Below are positions 31,637 to 40,668 of a DNA stretch of 64,000 nucleotides, piece after piece. The DNA comes from Lachnospiraceae bacterium (GTDB taxonomy: Bacteria > Bacillota > Clostridia > Lachnospirales > Lachnospiraceae): contig JAJPWX010000126.1 in the NCBI GenBank assembly GCA_021205755.1, forward strand, positions 1 to 64,000. Direction: 5' to 3'. Position 1 is the stretch's first letter. Every line of letters begins with the position of its first letter. The notes beneath the pieces are model-generated. The model was not told the DNA's origin, did not search any database, and worked only from the letters and a program-made list of their open reading frames with translations. The position numbers and the translations under genes were made by a program.

Positions 31637-32778
31637 GCGGCGGGACATCCGGTGACAAAAAGCATGGTGAATCGCACTATGACGAACAGCATCATGAGCA
31701 CAGCCAGGAAGGAAATCATGCGCATCATCATACGCATCGTCACCATCATCACCATTATTTGAGCCATGCCAGACGCGCCAGAAGGCGGAGATTTTTCGTT
31801 TCCAGCGCAGCTGTCGTTGTGATTGTTATGGCGATCGCATTTGGCCTGGTACGGCAGGCATGGATCCGTCAGGAAAGCCTGCAGGTCACGGCAGAGAACA
31901 CCCATGACGTAAGCTCGGAAGGGTACCGTGAGATTACGTATGAGGGTGAAACCTGGAGTTATAATAATCTCGTTACTACCGTACTTTTTGCCGGCGTGGA
32001 TTCTACCGGGAAAATGGAAGCAAGCAAGCGGTATGGAACAGCGGCCCGCGCAGACAGCATTGAGCTGATTGTGATGGACAAATATAACAACAGGCTGACC
32101 GTTGTCGCGATCAACCGCGATACGATGACACAGATTCGCCGCTATTCCTCTGCGGGCAATGATGACGGACTTTATACTTCCCATCTGGGATATGCCTATA
32201 CCTGGGGAAATGGAGGGACGGTCAGCTGTGAAAATCTGCTGGAAGCGGTTTCCCTGTTGTTCGGAGAAATTCCGATTTCAGATTATGTGGTCTTGAATCA
32301 GGATTCGATGGTGTATGTGAATGACGTAGTTGGCGGCGTCACAGTTACGGTGCCAAATTCTGAACTTGCAGAGGAATACCCGGAATTGGTCGAAGGCGCG
32401 GTTGTTACCCTGGACGAAACAAATGTCCATGCATTTTTGCAATATCGGGATACCTCAGCGGACTTTAGCAATGAAGGACGCATGGATCGCCAGGAGGCGT
32501 ATGTGACCGCTTATATAGAGACGGTTCGCAAGATGAGCACTTCCGAGATTGAATCCGCTTGGGATTCCCTGGAAGAGATGGAGGATTACCTGCAGACCAG
32601 TGTTACCAGGAGCCAGTATCTGGATCTGGCCGAGCTGGTGCAGAGCCTGGATTTTTCAGAAGCTAATTATATTCAGCTGGATGGAGATGACGAGGCGGGT
32701 GAGCTTCACGATGAATTTTATGTGGATGAAGATGCTTTGCAGGAATTGATCCTCGAGTTATTTTATATAAAGGATTAA
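31633..32778 (+). CDS. LytR-CpsA-Psr family glycopolymer ligase with a His-rich tail
   Basis: The 381 residues have an N-terminal cytosolic tail with 16 His in the first 45 residues, a basic stretch, one membrane helix (about 54-72) and an extracytosolic LCP domain. The catalytic-site segments LFAGVDS, ARADSIELIVMD and VVAINRDTM are present, and a further conserved Arg lies in EGRMDRQEAY. LCP enzymes attach polymers from lipid carriers to peptidoglycan. The His tail is outside the catalytic fold and could bind metal ions. The final codons (TTTTATATAAAGGATTAA) are duplicated 21 bases downstream. Confidence 0.9.
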   Translation: MSGGTSGDKKHGESHYDEQHHEHSQEGNHAHHHTHRHHHHHYLSHARRARRRRFFVSSAAVVVIVMAIAFGLVRQAWIRQESLQVTAENTHDVSSEGYREITYEGETWSYNNLVTTVLFAGVDSTGKMEASKRYGTAARADSIELIVMDKYNNRLTVVAINRDTMTQIRRYSSAGNDDGLYTSHLGYAYTWGNGGTVSCENLLEAVSLLFGEIPISDYVVLNQDSMVYVNDVVGGVTVTVPNSELAEEYPELVEGAVVTLDETNVHAFLQYRDTSADFSNEGRMDRQEAYVTAYIETVRKMSTSEIESAWDSLEEMEDYLQTSVTRSQYLDLAELVQSLDFSEANYIQLDGDDEAGELHDEFYVDEDALQELILELFYIKD

Positions 32779-32795
32779 TTGTTTTATATAAAGGA
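32761..32795 (+). repeat. Short direct duplication at the LCP stop codon
   Basis: TTTTATATAAAGGA occurs at 32761-32774 and 32782-32795, 21 bases apart. The first copy spans the last sense codons of the LCP gene. Confidence 0.8.
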
Positions 32796-32816
32796 AAGAG
32801 ATTTTGAATTTTATTG

Positions 32817-32872
32817 TTTTCCAATCGATGCGGCTACCGCACCGGTAGAAATATAGCCAAGCAACAGGAAAA
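32817..32872 (+). other. Nested stem-loop structure in the leader of the next gene
   Basis: An outer TTTTCC/GGAAAA pair (32817-32822, 32867-32872) encloses GGCTA/TAGCC-type pairing and a perfect CTACCG-CAC-CGGTAG hairpin (32834-32848). It precedes the 32933 gene by about 60 bases. I compared it with riboswitch classes I know and could not match it. Confidence 0.45.
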
Positions 32873-32932
32873 TGTTTGTTTATGTTTTCCATCACTCAAA
32901 GAACCTGCCAATATTGAAATGGAGGAGAGATT

Positions 32933-34351
32933 ATGAAGAACAAGTCCATGCAGAAGAGAGTAGCAGCAATCATACTCGCAGCATCGATGACGGTTGGCTC
33001 TGCGTTCTCTGTTAATGCAGCGCCCAGCATCTCGGAGATTATTCCGGAGAACCCGGTTGTGGAGGAAGGCAGCCTGGAAGAAGGAGCGGAACTGATTGTT
33101 CAGAATGCAGACACATCCGCATATGCTGATGAGGCGGTAGCAGAGGTGGTTGAGCAGTTTAACGACGACAATTCGACCATGACGATTAAGGAAGTAGTCG
33201 AGACCCTTGGCGTTGACACGACAACGAACCAGACTACAGAGTCAGGCAAAGTAGTCAATGCCACACTTTATGAAGCCATTACAGCATTCGTAGATATCGC
33301 GATTAAAGAGAGCGACGGTTCTGTACATTATAACAGTAATGGCTCTATTACGGCGACTGTTACGATTGAGGCGGCAAAGGATCGCGACGCAAGTAATCTG
33401 CTGATCATTCAGATTGACCCGAATACCGGGAAAACGTATTTTGTTGCGATCGATGAGCTGGATTCTGAGACTGGTAAGGTAACAGCGACATTCCCGACCC
33501 TTGGTGCGATTGCCCTCGCAGAGAAAGTTCCGATTGTTGTGAAGAATACGACTCCAGAGCTTTATGAGGACGAAGTGACAGCAGAGGTTGTGACCGAGTT
33601 CCAGGAAGAAACACAGGATATCACGCTTTACGATGTTCTGAAAAGTCTGACAGACAAGACAGATGCTTATGACGTAGACTTCATTCAGCTGACTGAGGAG
33701 CTGGAGCGCATTCTGCAGGAACAGATTGAGGTAGCGGAAGGCGTTACCATCGATATCGCGGACTATACCAGTGCAATGGGCTTTGCTGATATGGCGATCA
33801 AGTATGGGAAAGATGAAGACGGAAACGATACGTATTCCTACAGCATGGGCGGTAGCCTGGATGCTGAGGCTTACCGTGATATCGAATACATTGACTGGGC
33901 GCGTATCGCAACCTATGGCGATGAAGATTTTGATACAGAAGCGGCAGAAGAGGATCTTTCTCTTCTGACGGAGCTGGATCCGTTTACTCTTGAGGACAGT
34001 TTCGTAATGCAGATTAATTCGGACACCGGAGAAGTGAACTTCATCTATGAGCCGGAAGTTTATTTCACGACACTGAGTGAACTGGAAGAGGAAGAGACGG
34101 AAGAAGAGACCGAAGCTGTTACTGAAGAGGCAACAGAGGCTGAGACAGAGGAAGTAACAGAGACTGAAACAGAAACTGAGGAAGAGACCGAAGACAGATC
34201 CTTACTTCAGTGGACGGTAAGCGATGAGGATAAAATCACGGATAAAGAGACTCCAGTGCTTGTAATTAAGGGTGAATTTGAGGCTATGGGTCCGTTCGCC
34301 ATCTTTATGCCGACAGAAGACAGCGCAAGCTATCATAAGAGCAGCAGATAA
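32933..34351 (+). CDS. Secreted acidic two-repeat surface protein, function unknown
   Basis: The 472 residues start with a Sec signal peptide (basic start, AAIILAASMTVGSAFS, cleavage near NAA-AP at about 29). Two related domains follow (roughly 55-200 and 205-385). Each begins with a DEAVAEVVEQF- or EDEVTAEVVTEF-like helix and contains VEGVT/GSI...ATV strands and IQI(D/N)..TG(K/E)V. A run rich in Glu and Thr (about 385-425) precedes a final short domain ending GPFAIFMPTED. I do not recognise the family. It lies in the polysaccharide operon region with its own leader. Confidence 0.7.
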   Translation: MKNKSMQKRVAAIILAASMTVGSAFSVNAAPSISEIIPENPVVEEGSLEEGAELIVQNADTSAYADEAVAEVVEQFNDDNSTMTIKEVVETLGVDTTTNQTTESGKVVNATLYEAITAFVDIAIKESDGSVHYNSNGSITATVTIEAAKDRDASNLLIIQIDPNTGKTYFVAIDELDSETGKVTATFPTLGAIALAEKVPIVVKNTTPELYEDEVTAEVVTEFQEETQDITLYDVLKSLTDKTDAYDVDFIQLTEELERILQEQIEVAEGVTIDIADYTSAMGFADMAIKYGKDEDGNDTYSYSMGGSLDAEAYRDIEYIDWARIATYGDEDFDTEAAEEDLSLLTELDPFTLEDSFVMQINSDTGEVNFIYEPEVYFTTLSELEEEETEEETEAVTEEATEAETEEVTETETETEEETEDRSLLQWTVSDEDKITDKETPVLVIKGEFEAMGPFAIFMPTEDSASYHKSSR

Positions 34352-34371
34352 TGATTTGAGGAAACGAAGGG

Positions 34372-34413
34372 TGTGTTCCGCGCTGGTGCTGACTGGACTG
34401 CGGAACACATTTT
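34372..34413 (+). terminator. Terminator after the acidic surface protein gene
   Basis: TGTGTTCCGC (34372-34381) pairs perfectly with GCGGAACACA (34400-34409), followed by TTTT. The ribosome site of the next gene follows within 15 bases. Confidence 0.75.
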
Positions 34414-34434
34414 GGTCAGAGGGAAAGGAGCTAT

Positions 34435-34776
34435 ATGGGTAGAAAGAACCGAAACTATACAAAAAAACGGAATCCGATTCTCATAATGCTATACATAGTT
34501 GCAGTCGTCTTTCTGGTTGCCTGTATCGGCTACTTCTATTATCTGTCCAAAGAGCAGAGCAATGCCTACAAGGAGCGCAAAGCGGCTCTTCAATCTGAAG
34601 AAGAATATGAAGCTCTCACGGAGACTCCAGAGACGGATCTGAAGACATTGGAAGGTGTCCTGAACGAGGATTATAATGCAGATACGTCAGAAGAGGAAAG
34701 TGAATCGGAACTCATACAGACCGAGAAAGAAGAGGAAGAATCTGAATCCTCGTCAAATGCGGAAGAGCAAGAATAA
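34435..34776 (+). CDS. Small single-helix membrane protein with acidic tail
   Basis: The 113 residues have a basic start (GRKNRNYTKKRNP), one membrane helix (about 16-37, ILIMLYIVAVVFLVACIGYFYY) and an outer region rich in Glu and Ser. GGAAAGGAG precedes the start. I know no specific family. Its position after the polysaccharide genes suggests an envelope role. Confidence 0.65.
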   Translation: MGRKNRNYTKKRNPILIMLYIVAVVFLVACIGYFYYLSKEQSNAYKERKAALQSEEEYEALTETPETDLKTLEGVLNEDYNADTSEEESESELIQTEKEEEESESSSNAEEQE

Positions 34777-34777
34777 G

Positions 34778-34822
34778 AAAAACACCCCTGTTTTCGGAAC
34801 TGCGGAAAACAGGGGTGTTTTC
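34778..34822. terminator. Strong bidirectional terminator
   Basis: AAAACACCCCTGTTTTC and its reverse complement form a stem of 17 bp (34779-34795 with 34805-34821) with A and T tracts on both sides. It lies between convergent genes ending at 34776 and 34867. Confidence 0.95.
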
Positions 34823-34866
34823 GATTAATTCTGGCATTTGATTCTCGTCAGGACTTGTCTGAATAA

Positions 34867-35220
34867 TTACTCATTCTCTTCCTCCTCGTCCTCTTCTACC
34901 AGCTCGTCGTACTCCAGGCCATCGAGCCACTCGTCAAAGCCATCCGATGCGGCTTCATACTCTTCATCGCTCTCGATATTCTCCAGAACAGGCATACCAT
35001 TCTCTGCGTGATAACGATAAAGATATACTTCGCCGTCTTCGTTGACACCCTGCTCATTCAGGGGCAGAAGAGCAATGTAATCCTTACCTGCTGCCTGGTA
35101 GAGAGTCAGGATCTGGCACTCCAGTACTTCATCGTTGTCTAACGTCAGCGTGATTGTGGCGCCGCCGCATTCTTCTGTGCATCCTTCGCAGCTGCCGCCG
35201 CAGTTTTCAAATTCACTCAT
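34867..35220 (-). CDS. DUF1292 family protein
   Basis: The 117 residues contain the DUF1292 core (ITLTLDNDEVLECQILTLYQ, DYIALLPLNE, VYLYRYHAENG). An N-terminal Cys cluster (CGGSCEGCTEEC) and a very acidic C-terminus complete it. DUF1292 proteins are small cytosolic proteins often encoded near yrrK/mltG-type genes in Firmicutes, and their function is unknown. The Cys pattern C-x3-C-x2-C-x3-C could bind zinc. Confidence 0.85.
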   Translation of the reverse strand: MSEFENCGGSCEGCTEECGGATITLTLDNDEVLECQILTLYQAAGKDYIALLPLNEQGVNEDGEVYLYRYHAENGMPVLENIESDEEYEAASDGFDEWLDGLEYDELVEEDEEEENE

Positions 35221-35322
35221 TTCTCATACCTCTCTTTTTCCGGTCTGCATTCTCTGCGTCCGGATGGATTTCTTGCTGCGAATACTTTAGCAGATGTAGT
35301 GCAAAATAGCAAGCAATTTATC

Positions 35323-35351
35323 TTGTTTTCCGCAATTGTTCATGTTATAGT
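35323..35351 (+). promoter_or_regulatory. Promoter of exoA
   Basis: TTGTTT (35323-35328) and TATAGT (35346-35351) have a 17-base spacer. The leader carries the repeat hairpin at 35418-35444. Confidence 0.6.
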
Positions 35352-35417
35352 AAAAGCAGGCAGTTCACCTTCTGACAGGTGACAGAAGTATAGCGATTTT
35401 AAATGGGCTTTTCCCTC

Positions 35418-35444
35418 GTAACTGTGAAGGTACTGAACAGTTAC
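35418..35444 (+). repeat. Dispersed hairpin repeat in the exoA leader
   Basis: GTAACTG (35418-35424) and CAGTTAC (35438-35444) form a 7-bp stem around TGAAGGTACTGAA. The same core, TGAAGGTACTG, occurs in the EF-G-2 leader at 8761-8771. Confidence 0.65.
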
Positions 35445-35479
35445 CTGTTTCTTAAATTGACCAGGGAGAAAAGAGATTC

Positions 35480-36232
35480 ATGAAACTGATATCGTGGAAT
35501 GTTAACGGTCTGCGCGCCTGTGTGCAGAAAGGATTTCTTGACTATTTTAAGGAGGCGGACGCAGATATTTTCTGCCTGCAGGAGACGAAGCTGCAGGCCG
35601 GACAGATCGACCTGGATTTGCGTCCATACCAGTATTGGAATTACGCTGTAAAGAAAGGATATTCCGGCACAGCCATATTTGCGAAGAAGGAACCGCTTTC
35701 TGTCGCGTATGGCCTGGGTATTGAGGAGCATGACCAGGAAGGGCGTGTGATCACTCTGGAGTATGAGAATTTTTACCTGGTGACTGTTTATACGCCGAAT
35801 TCAAAAGACGGGCTGGCGCGTCTGCCATACCGGATGCAGTGGGAGGACGCTTTTCTGGCTTATCTGAAGCACCTGGAAGAGAAGAAGCCGGTTATATTCT
35901 GCGGAGATCTCAATGTCGCTCATCGGGAGATTGACCTGAAGAATCCGAAGACAAATCATAAAAATGCGGGTTTTACGGACGAGGAGCGCGGAAAATTTAC
36001 TCATTTGCTGGAAAGCGGGTTTATTGATACGTTTCGCTACTTTTATCCGGATCAGGAGGGGATTTACAGCTGGTGGTCCTATCGGTTCCGCGCCAGGGAG
36101 AAGAACGCAGGGTGGCGTATTGACTATTTCTGTGTGTCGAACTGTCTGAAGGATCATCTTCTGGACGCGAAAATTCATACAGAGGTGTTTGGGTCGGATC
36201 ACTGCCCGGTAGAATTGACGGTGGATCTGTGA
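35480..36232 (+). CDS. exoA: Exodeoxyribonuclease III
   Basis: The 250 residues show the whole ExoIII/AP-endonuclease motif set: [46 protein letters not shown] and the C-terminal GSDHCPVEL with the catalytic Asp-His. The enzyme cuts DNA at abasic sites and degrades 3' ends in base-excision repair. GGGAGAAAAG precedes the start. Confidence 0.95.
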   Translation: MKLISWNVNGLRACVQKGFLDYFKEADADIFCLQETKLQAGQIDLDLRPYQYWNYAVKKGYSGTAIFAKKEPLSVAYGLGIEEHDQEGRVITLEYENFYLVTVYTPNSKDGLARLPYRMQWEDAFLAYLKHLEEKKPVIFCGDLNVAHREIDLKNPKTNHKNAGFTDEERGKFTHLLESGFIDTFRYFYPDQEGIYSWWSYRFRAREKNAGWRIDYFCVSNCLKDHLLDAKIHTEVFGSDHCPVELTVDL

Positions 36233-36288
36233 TTTACCGGAGATACAGCAGTGCGTCTTGATGAACAAATATAAGAACGGAGGACGGT

Positions 36289-38298
36289 ATGGGGGATTAC
36301 GGATTTAAAATTTTGCAGGATGAGAACAGAACCCCAGGAACGAGGGTTTGCAGGGATGGAGTGCATTTTGGGTTTTATGCTTCAACGGACGCGTGCCCGG
36401 CGCTTCTGCTTTACAAAAAAGGCAGCGAGGAGGTTGCTGCCACGATTGCGTTTCCGGAGCCGTCCTCGCCGGGGAATTTTTTCTCCATGAAAGTAAAAAT
36501 TCCTGCGGACGAGTATGAGTATAATTTTCTGGACGGAGATGAGGTAGTCACAGACCCATACGCCAGAAGACTGGCGGGTCGAGAAGTATATGGACAGGTG
36601 CCGTCCTTTTCTCCGCATGGGCTGCGTGGGGCGTTTGCAACGGGAAAATATTCATGGGGCCGGGATCAGCTTCCGGAGCTTTCGTTTCAAGAGACGGTGA
36701 TGTACCACTTGCATGTCCGTGGCTTTACGATGCATAAAAATTCCGGCGTTCGGGGAAAGGGTACATTTAGCGGTCTGCGGTCAAAAATTCCTTATTTAAA
36801 ATCGCTTGGTGTGAATCAGTTGAAGCTGATGCCTGTTTATGATTTCTCAGAGCTTGAGATCCCGGAGTATCTTTTTTCGCATCATCTGTCTGGGGCAGAC
36901 AAGAGTGAAAACCGCCGGGAAGCTGGAGAACGGTATCCGGAAGAAACGCATACAGCGCAGGCAGATGCGGCGGCGCACGCGTTTGATCCTCCATATATGC
37001 CAGAAAAGGAATTTCGAAAGAATTACTGGGGATATGGCTCCGGGTATTATTTTGCGCCCAAGGCTTCTTATGCAGCCTCAGAACGGGCAGATGTTGAGTT
37101 TAAGGATCTGGTGAAGGCACTTCATGCGAACGGGATGGAAATCATTCTTGAATTTTCTTTTACTATGGACACAGATATCAGAATGATCTGTGATTGCCTG
37201 AGCTATTGGGCAGAAGAGTACCATGTAGATGGATTTTCAATTGTGGGACGCGATGATCTGTCAGCGGAGCTTGCGAAGCTGCCGTTGTTTGTGAGCCGAA
37301 AGCTGATCTGCAGCTGGTTCCCGGACAGTATTGTAAAGGAAAATATAAGAGAATCCGGCCGGGAGAATAAGGAGCATCAGACGACGCAAAAGCATCGGAC
37401 TGCGCAGTCGAATGATGGTTTTATGAATGACGCGCGCCGCCTGCTCAAGGGGGATGCCGGCATGATTGATGCTTTTCGCAGCCGAACCCGTCAGAACCCA
37501 ATGGGTTGTGCGCAGATCAATTATATGACCAACCATGACGGATTTACGATGCTGGATCTGGTTTCTTATAACATGAAATACAATGAGGAGAATGGTGAGA
37601 TGGGGCGTGACGGCTCCGACTCTAATTTTAGCTGGAACTGCGGAGAAGAAGGACCGTGTGCGAAACGGAAGATTACGCAGCTGCGGCTGCAGCAGCGCAA
37701 AAATGCGTATGCCATGATGCTTCTCTCCCAGGGGACACCCATGCTGTTGGCTGGAGATGAGTTTGGCAACACACAGCATGGGAACAACAATCCATGGTGC
37801 CAGGACAATGAACGCACCTGGCTCGACTGGAGCCGCTCGAAAACAAACCGCGAACTGACAGAGTACGTCAGGGAACTGCTTGCGTTCCGAAAAAAGCACC
37901 CGATGCTGCATCAGAAATCCGAACCACAGTGCTCAGATTACCGGTCGACGGGCTACCCGGATCTTTCTTATCACGGGGAGCGAGCCTGGTATGGGGATCT
38001 TCGGCATTCCAGCCTGCATATGGGCTGTATGTATTCCGGATTCTATGCGGGTGAGCAGAGCTTCCTTTATATCGCCTGGAATTTTCATTGGGAAGAGCAG
38101 CAATTTGCTCTTCCGCTTTTGCCGGATAAATATGCATGGTACCGCGTACTGGATACAAGCCTTCCGAACAGTTTTCCCCGGGCGGATGAGCCGGAGCTGA
38201 TGGAGGATGTCCGCAGTTTTTCGGCGCCGCCGCGAACCGTGGTTGTTCTGGAGGGAAGAGAAGAGGAAAAGAGCCCGGAAATGAGAGGCATCAGATGA
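36289..38298 (+). CDS. Isoamylase-like GH13 protein with degenerate catalytic site
   Basis: The 669 residues have an N-terminal CBM48-like domain (about 15-95) and a glycogen-debranching-type GH13 barrel. Supporting segments are MYHLHVRGFTMHKNSGV, YLKSLGVNQLKLMPVYDF, NYWGYGSGYYFAPKASYA, NYMTNHDGFTMLDLVSYN and LAGDEFGNTQHGNNNPWCQDN. The expected region I DVVYNH is instead EFSFTM near residue 285. Region II GFRFD, with the nucleophile Asp, is GFSIV near 309. The region III acid Glu is not evident in LICSWFPDS. Only the region IV NHDG remains. The enzyme is therefore probably inactive, perhaps a glycan-binding relic. It overlaps the next gene by 4 bases. Confidence 0.8.
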   Translation: MGDYGFKILQDENRTPGTRVCRDGVHFGFYASTDACPALLLYKKGSEEVAATIAFPEPSSPGNFFSMKVKIPADEYEYNFLDGDEVVTDPYARRLAGREVYGQVPSFSPHGLRGAFATGKYSWGRDQLPELSFQETVMYHLHVRGFTMHKNSGVRGKGTFSGLRSKIPYLKSLGVNQLKLMPVYDFSELEIPEYLFSHHLSGADKSENRREAGERYPEETHTAQADAAAHAFDPPYMPEKEFRKNYWGYGSGYYFAPKASYAASERADVEFKDLVKALHANGMEIILEFSFTMDTDIRMICDCLSYWAEEYHVDGFSIVGRDDLSAELAKLPLFVSRKLICSWFPDSIVKENIRESGRENKEHQTTQKHRTAQSNDGFMNDARRLLKGDAGMIDAFRSRTRQNPMGCAQINYMTNHDGFTMLDLVSYNMKYNEENGEMGRDGSDSNFSWNCGEEGPCAKRKITQLRLQQRKNAYAMMLLSQGTPMLLAGDEFGNTQHGNNNPWCQDNERTWLDWSRSKTNRELTEYVRELLAFRKKHPMLHQKSEPQCSDYRSTGYPDLSYHGERAWYGDLRHSSLHMGCMYSGFYAGEQSFLYIAWNFHWEEQQFALPLLPDKYAWYRVLDTSLPNSFPRADEPELMEDVRSFSAPPRTVVVLEGREEEKSPEMRGIR

Positions 38299-38897
38299 AA
38301 CATAATTATTCTGCAAATCGGATTACATGGAGAAAGGTCAAAGGCCATCTGAAAACAATCACGGAGCACAAGCTCCTGGTGATGCGGCATTGTTTTCGGA
38401 TTGGCCTGTACTGGCAGGGGCTGACGCATGACCTGTCAAAATATACGCCGACGGAGCTGTTCGAGGGCTTCCGTTATTATGAGGACGGAAAGAGCAGCCC
38501 GAATAATGGCGAGCGCCGCGATAAGGGTTATTCAGATGCCTGGATGCATCATAAGGGGCGCAACCGTCATCATTATGAGTACTGGCAGGATTATCGCCTG
38601 CAGGAAGATCAGGATAAAAAACTGGGTGTGCCGTACCCGCTGCAGGCGGTGCAGATGCCGCGCAAATATGTCGCGGAGATGCTGATGGATCGCATTTCGG
38701 CATCTAAGAATTATAATAAAGAGAACTACACGCAGCATGATTCGCTCGCTTATTTTGAGAAAGGAAGAGGGCGTGCGCTGATGCATCCGCAGACAGAAAA
38801 AGAGCTGCGCGGGATGCTGCGCATCCTCGATGAACGCGGCGAGGAGGAACTGATGCGGTTCGTGCGGGATTATTATCTGAAAGGGTATCCGATCTGA
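38295..38897 (+). CDS. DUF5662 family protein
   Basis: The 200 residues contain many His, Tyr and Trp, with RHCFRIGLYWQGLTHDLSKY and WMHHKGRNRHHYEYW, the conserved blocks of DUF5662, a family common in Firmicutes. The HD and HH motifs suggest a metal-dependent hydrolase fold, but no activity is known to me. Its start overlaps the GH13-like stop, so the two are coupled. Confidence 0.8.
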   Translation: MKHNYSANRITWRKVKGHLKTITEHKLLVMRHCFRIGLYWQGLTHDLSKYTPTELFEGFRYYEDGKSSPNNGERRDKGYSDAWMHHKGRNRHHYEYWQDYRLQEDQDKKLGVPYPLQAVQMPRKYVAEMLMDRISASKNYNKENYTQHDSLAYFEKGRGRALMHPQTEKELRGMLRILDERGEEELMRFVRDYYLKGYPI

Positions 38898-38906
38898 GGA
38901 ACCCTT

Positions 38907-40211
38907 TCATTTTTTCCTCTTTTTTTCCACATAAGTTCGAAGGGCAGATGCTGTCGTTTTGATGCTGCTTGCGTGTTCTTTTAGTGATTTTCGGTTGGCA
39001 ATGCTCTTTTTCTTTCCGCTATCTTCTTTCAGGTAGATCAGTTCGCCATTTTCATCGATTTTATCAAGCTGGACGTAATCCATGGAATCCGTGGGCAGAC
39101 CCTGACGCGCGAGTTCCTCTTCTACGATTCTTTTGATGATATAGTAGAGTGTTGCGAAGATCGGGACACCGACGATCATGCCGACGACGCCGAGCAGTTT
39201 ACTGAACAGAAGGATGGACACGATCACCCAGAATGCGGATACGCCAGTGGAATCTCCGAGAATGCGCGGTCCGATGATATTGCCGTCAATCTGCTGCAGG
39301 ATCAGGATATAGATGGCGAAAACAAGCGCCTCCAGCGGGTGGGTAAAAAGCAGCAGAACCCCGCAGGGAATGGCTCCAATAAAAGGTCCGAATACCGGAA
39401 TGACATTGGTTATGCCGATCACAACGCTGATCAGCAGCGCATAATGAATTTTCAGGATGGAAAGGCAGGGGAAGCAGATCAGGCCCACAATCACGGAGTC
39501 AATAATTTTTCCGGTGATAAATCCGCTGAAGATGAGATTTGCCTGCCGAAAAATGTCGAGAATCCAGGTGGCTGCTCCCTTGTGGTGGCAGACGGCATAG
39601 AGCAGCTTCTTGCTCTGCCCGATGAAACGCTCTTTGGACATCTGTGCGTAGACCAGCACAATCAATGCGACAAAAAGATTTACAATGCCGGTGACCAGTC
39701 CCAAAAAGCTCTGTGTGATGGTATTAATGGCAGCGTACAGGTTTGTGTTGAACCAGTCTGTGGCGGCGGAAATCATATTGATGATGATATTGTATACATC
39801 CGGGTTCCACTCGTTTACACGGTTCAGGTAGCTGTTTATGGTATCCTGCACGCCGGGCAGATCACTGAGAAGACTGTTGATGGTCTCGCCAAGCCGCGGT
39901 ACCAGGCGGCTGATGATGAGGAACAGCAAAAACCCAATCAAAATCAGAACCGCCAGAAGAGTCAGGACACGGGCTGCGGTCTTGTTCACATTGTGTTCCC
40001 GCAGCTTGCGCTCACCGAACTGGATTAGCGGATCCAGAACATAGGCCAGTCCCAGTCCCAGCCAGATAGATGCCATGGACTTGAGGACGGAGTTGAACCA
40101 TCTCATAATAGAGGAGCCGTTTAGCAGCAGGAAATAAAATGCAATCACTGCCGCCAGTGTCAGAAAAATGGTGCTGCACCAGATCAATGCTTTCTTCCAG
40201 GTTGATTTCAT
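38907..40211 (-). CDS. AI-2E family transporter (TqsA/PerM-like)
   Basis: The 434 residues contain about eight membrane helices. The family's central segment GITNVIPVFGPFIGAIP and the C-terminal QQIDGNIIGPRILGDSTGVSAFWVI are present. Members export signals or drive Na+/H+ exchange. The substrate cannot be told from the sequence. It ends with a charged cytosolic tail and overlaps the upstream Rrf2 gene by 4 bases, so it may be regulated by it. Confidence 0.9.
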   Translation of the reverse strand: MKSTWKKALIWCSTIFLTLAAVIAFYFLLLNGSSIMRWFNSVLKSMASIWLGLGLAYVLDPLIQFGERKLREHNVNKTAARVLTLLAVLILIGFLLFLIISRLVPRLGETINSLLSDLPGVQDTINSYLNRVNEWNPDVYNIIINMISAATDWFNTNLYAAINTITQSFLGLVTGIVNLFVALIVLVYAQMSKERFIGQSKKLLYAVCHHKGAATWILDIFRQANLIFSGFITGKIIDSVIVGLICFPCLSILKIHYALLISVVIGITNVIPVFGPFIGAIPCGVLLLFTHPLEALVFAIYILILQQIDGNIIGPRILGDSTGVSAFWVIVSILLFSKLLGVVGMIVGVPIFATLYYIIKRIVEEELARQGLPTDSMDYVQLDKIDENGELIYLKEDSGKKKSIANRKSLKEHASSIKTTASALRTYVEKKRKK

Positions 40212-40627
40212 TTGACTTGTTTCCCCCCATCCATCAAGTCAGCAATAGTGATTGTGTAGAAAAAATCGTGTACGAGACTGTCAAAACGCTGCCACATGTG
40301 AAGCGTAGAGCAGATCTCAGAGCGCTCACATGGATCTGCGTCTTCCGTAAGGCAGGCGACCGGCGCGAGGGTACCTTCTGTGAGAGATAAGATCTCACCG
40401 ATCGGGTAGTCTTTCGGCTCACGGGTCAGTCGATAGCCGCCGCCTTTTCCGCGCAGCCCTTTCAAAAGCTTCTCCTTAACAAGAACCTTTAAAATGATTT
40501 CGAGATATTTTTCCGAAATTTCCTGCCTGGCGGCAATGTCTTTTAAGGGGATATATTCCTCTCCCTGCTGGTGTTCTGCCAGATCTACGATCACACGCAG
40601 CGCATATCTTCCTTTTGTCGATATCAT
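40208..40627 (-). CDS. Rrf2 family transcriptional regulator
   Basis: The 139 residues have an Rrf2 winged helix (STKGRYALRVIVDLAEH, ISEKYLEIILKVL, GLRGKGGGYRL). Cys at 92, 100 and 106 (ACLTEDADPCERSEIC) are in the position of the IscR cluster ligands, so Fe-S sensing is plausible. It forms a two-gene operon with the AI-2E transporter. The consensus promoter lies close upstream, which suits autoregulation. Confidence 0.9.
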   Translation of the reverse strand: MISTKGRYALRVIVDLAEHQQGEEYIPLKDIAARQEISEKYLEIILKVLVKEKLLKGLRGKGGGYRLTREPKDYPIGEILSLTEGTLAPVACLTEDADPCERSEICSTLHMWQRFDSLVHDFFYTITIADLMDGGKQVK

Positions 40628-40668
40628 CTCCGAATTATCCTCCGGGTAAATTAACTAATTTTAGCTGC

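Noticed and set aside
32817-32872. Cyclic-di-GMP-I riboswitch
   Set aside because: The GGTAG and TAGCC pieces recall that class, but the conserved core with GCAAAGC and the GAAA tetraloop helix is missing.
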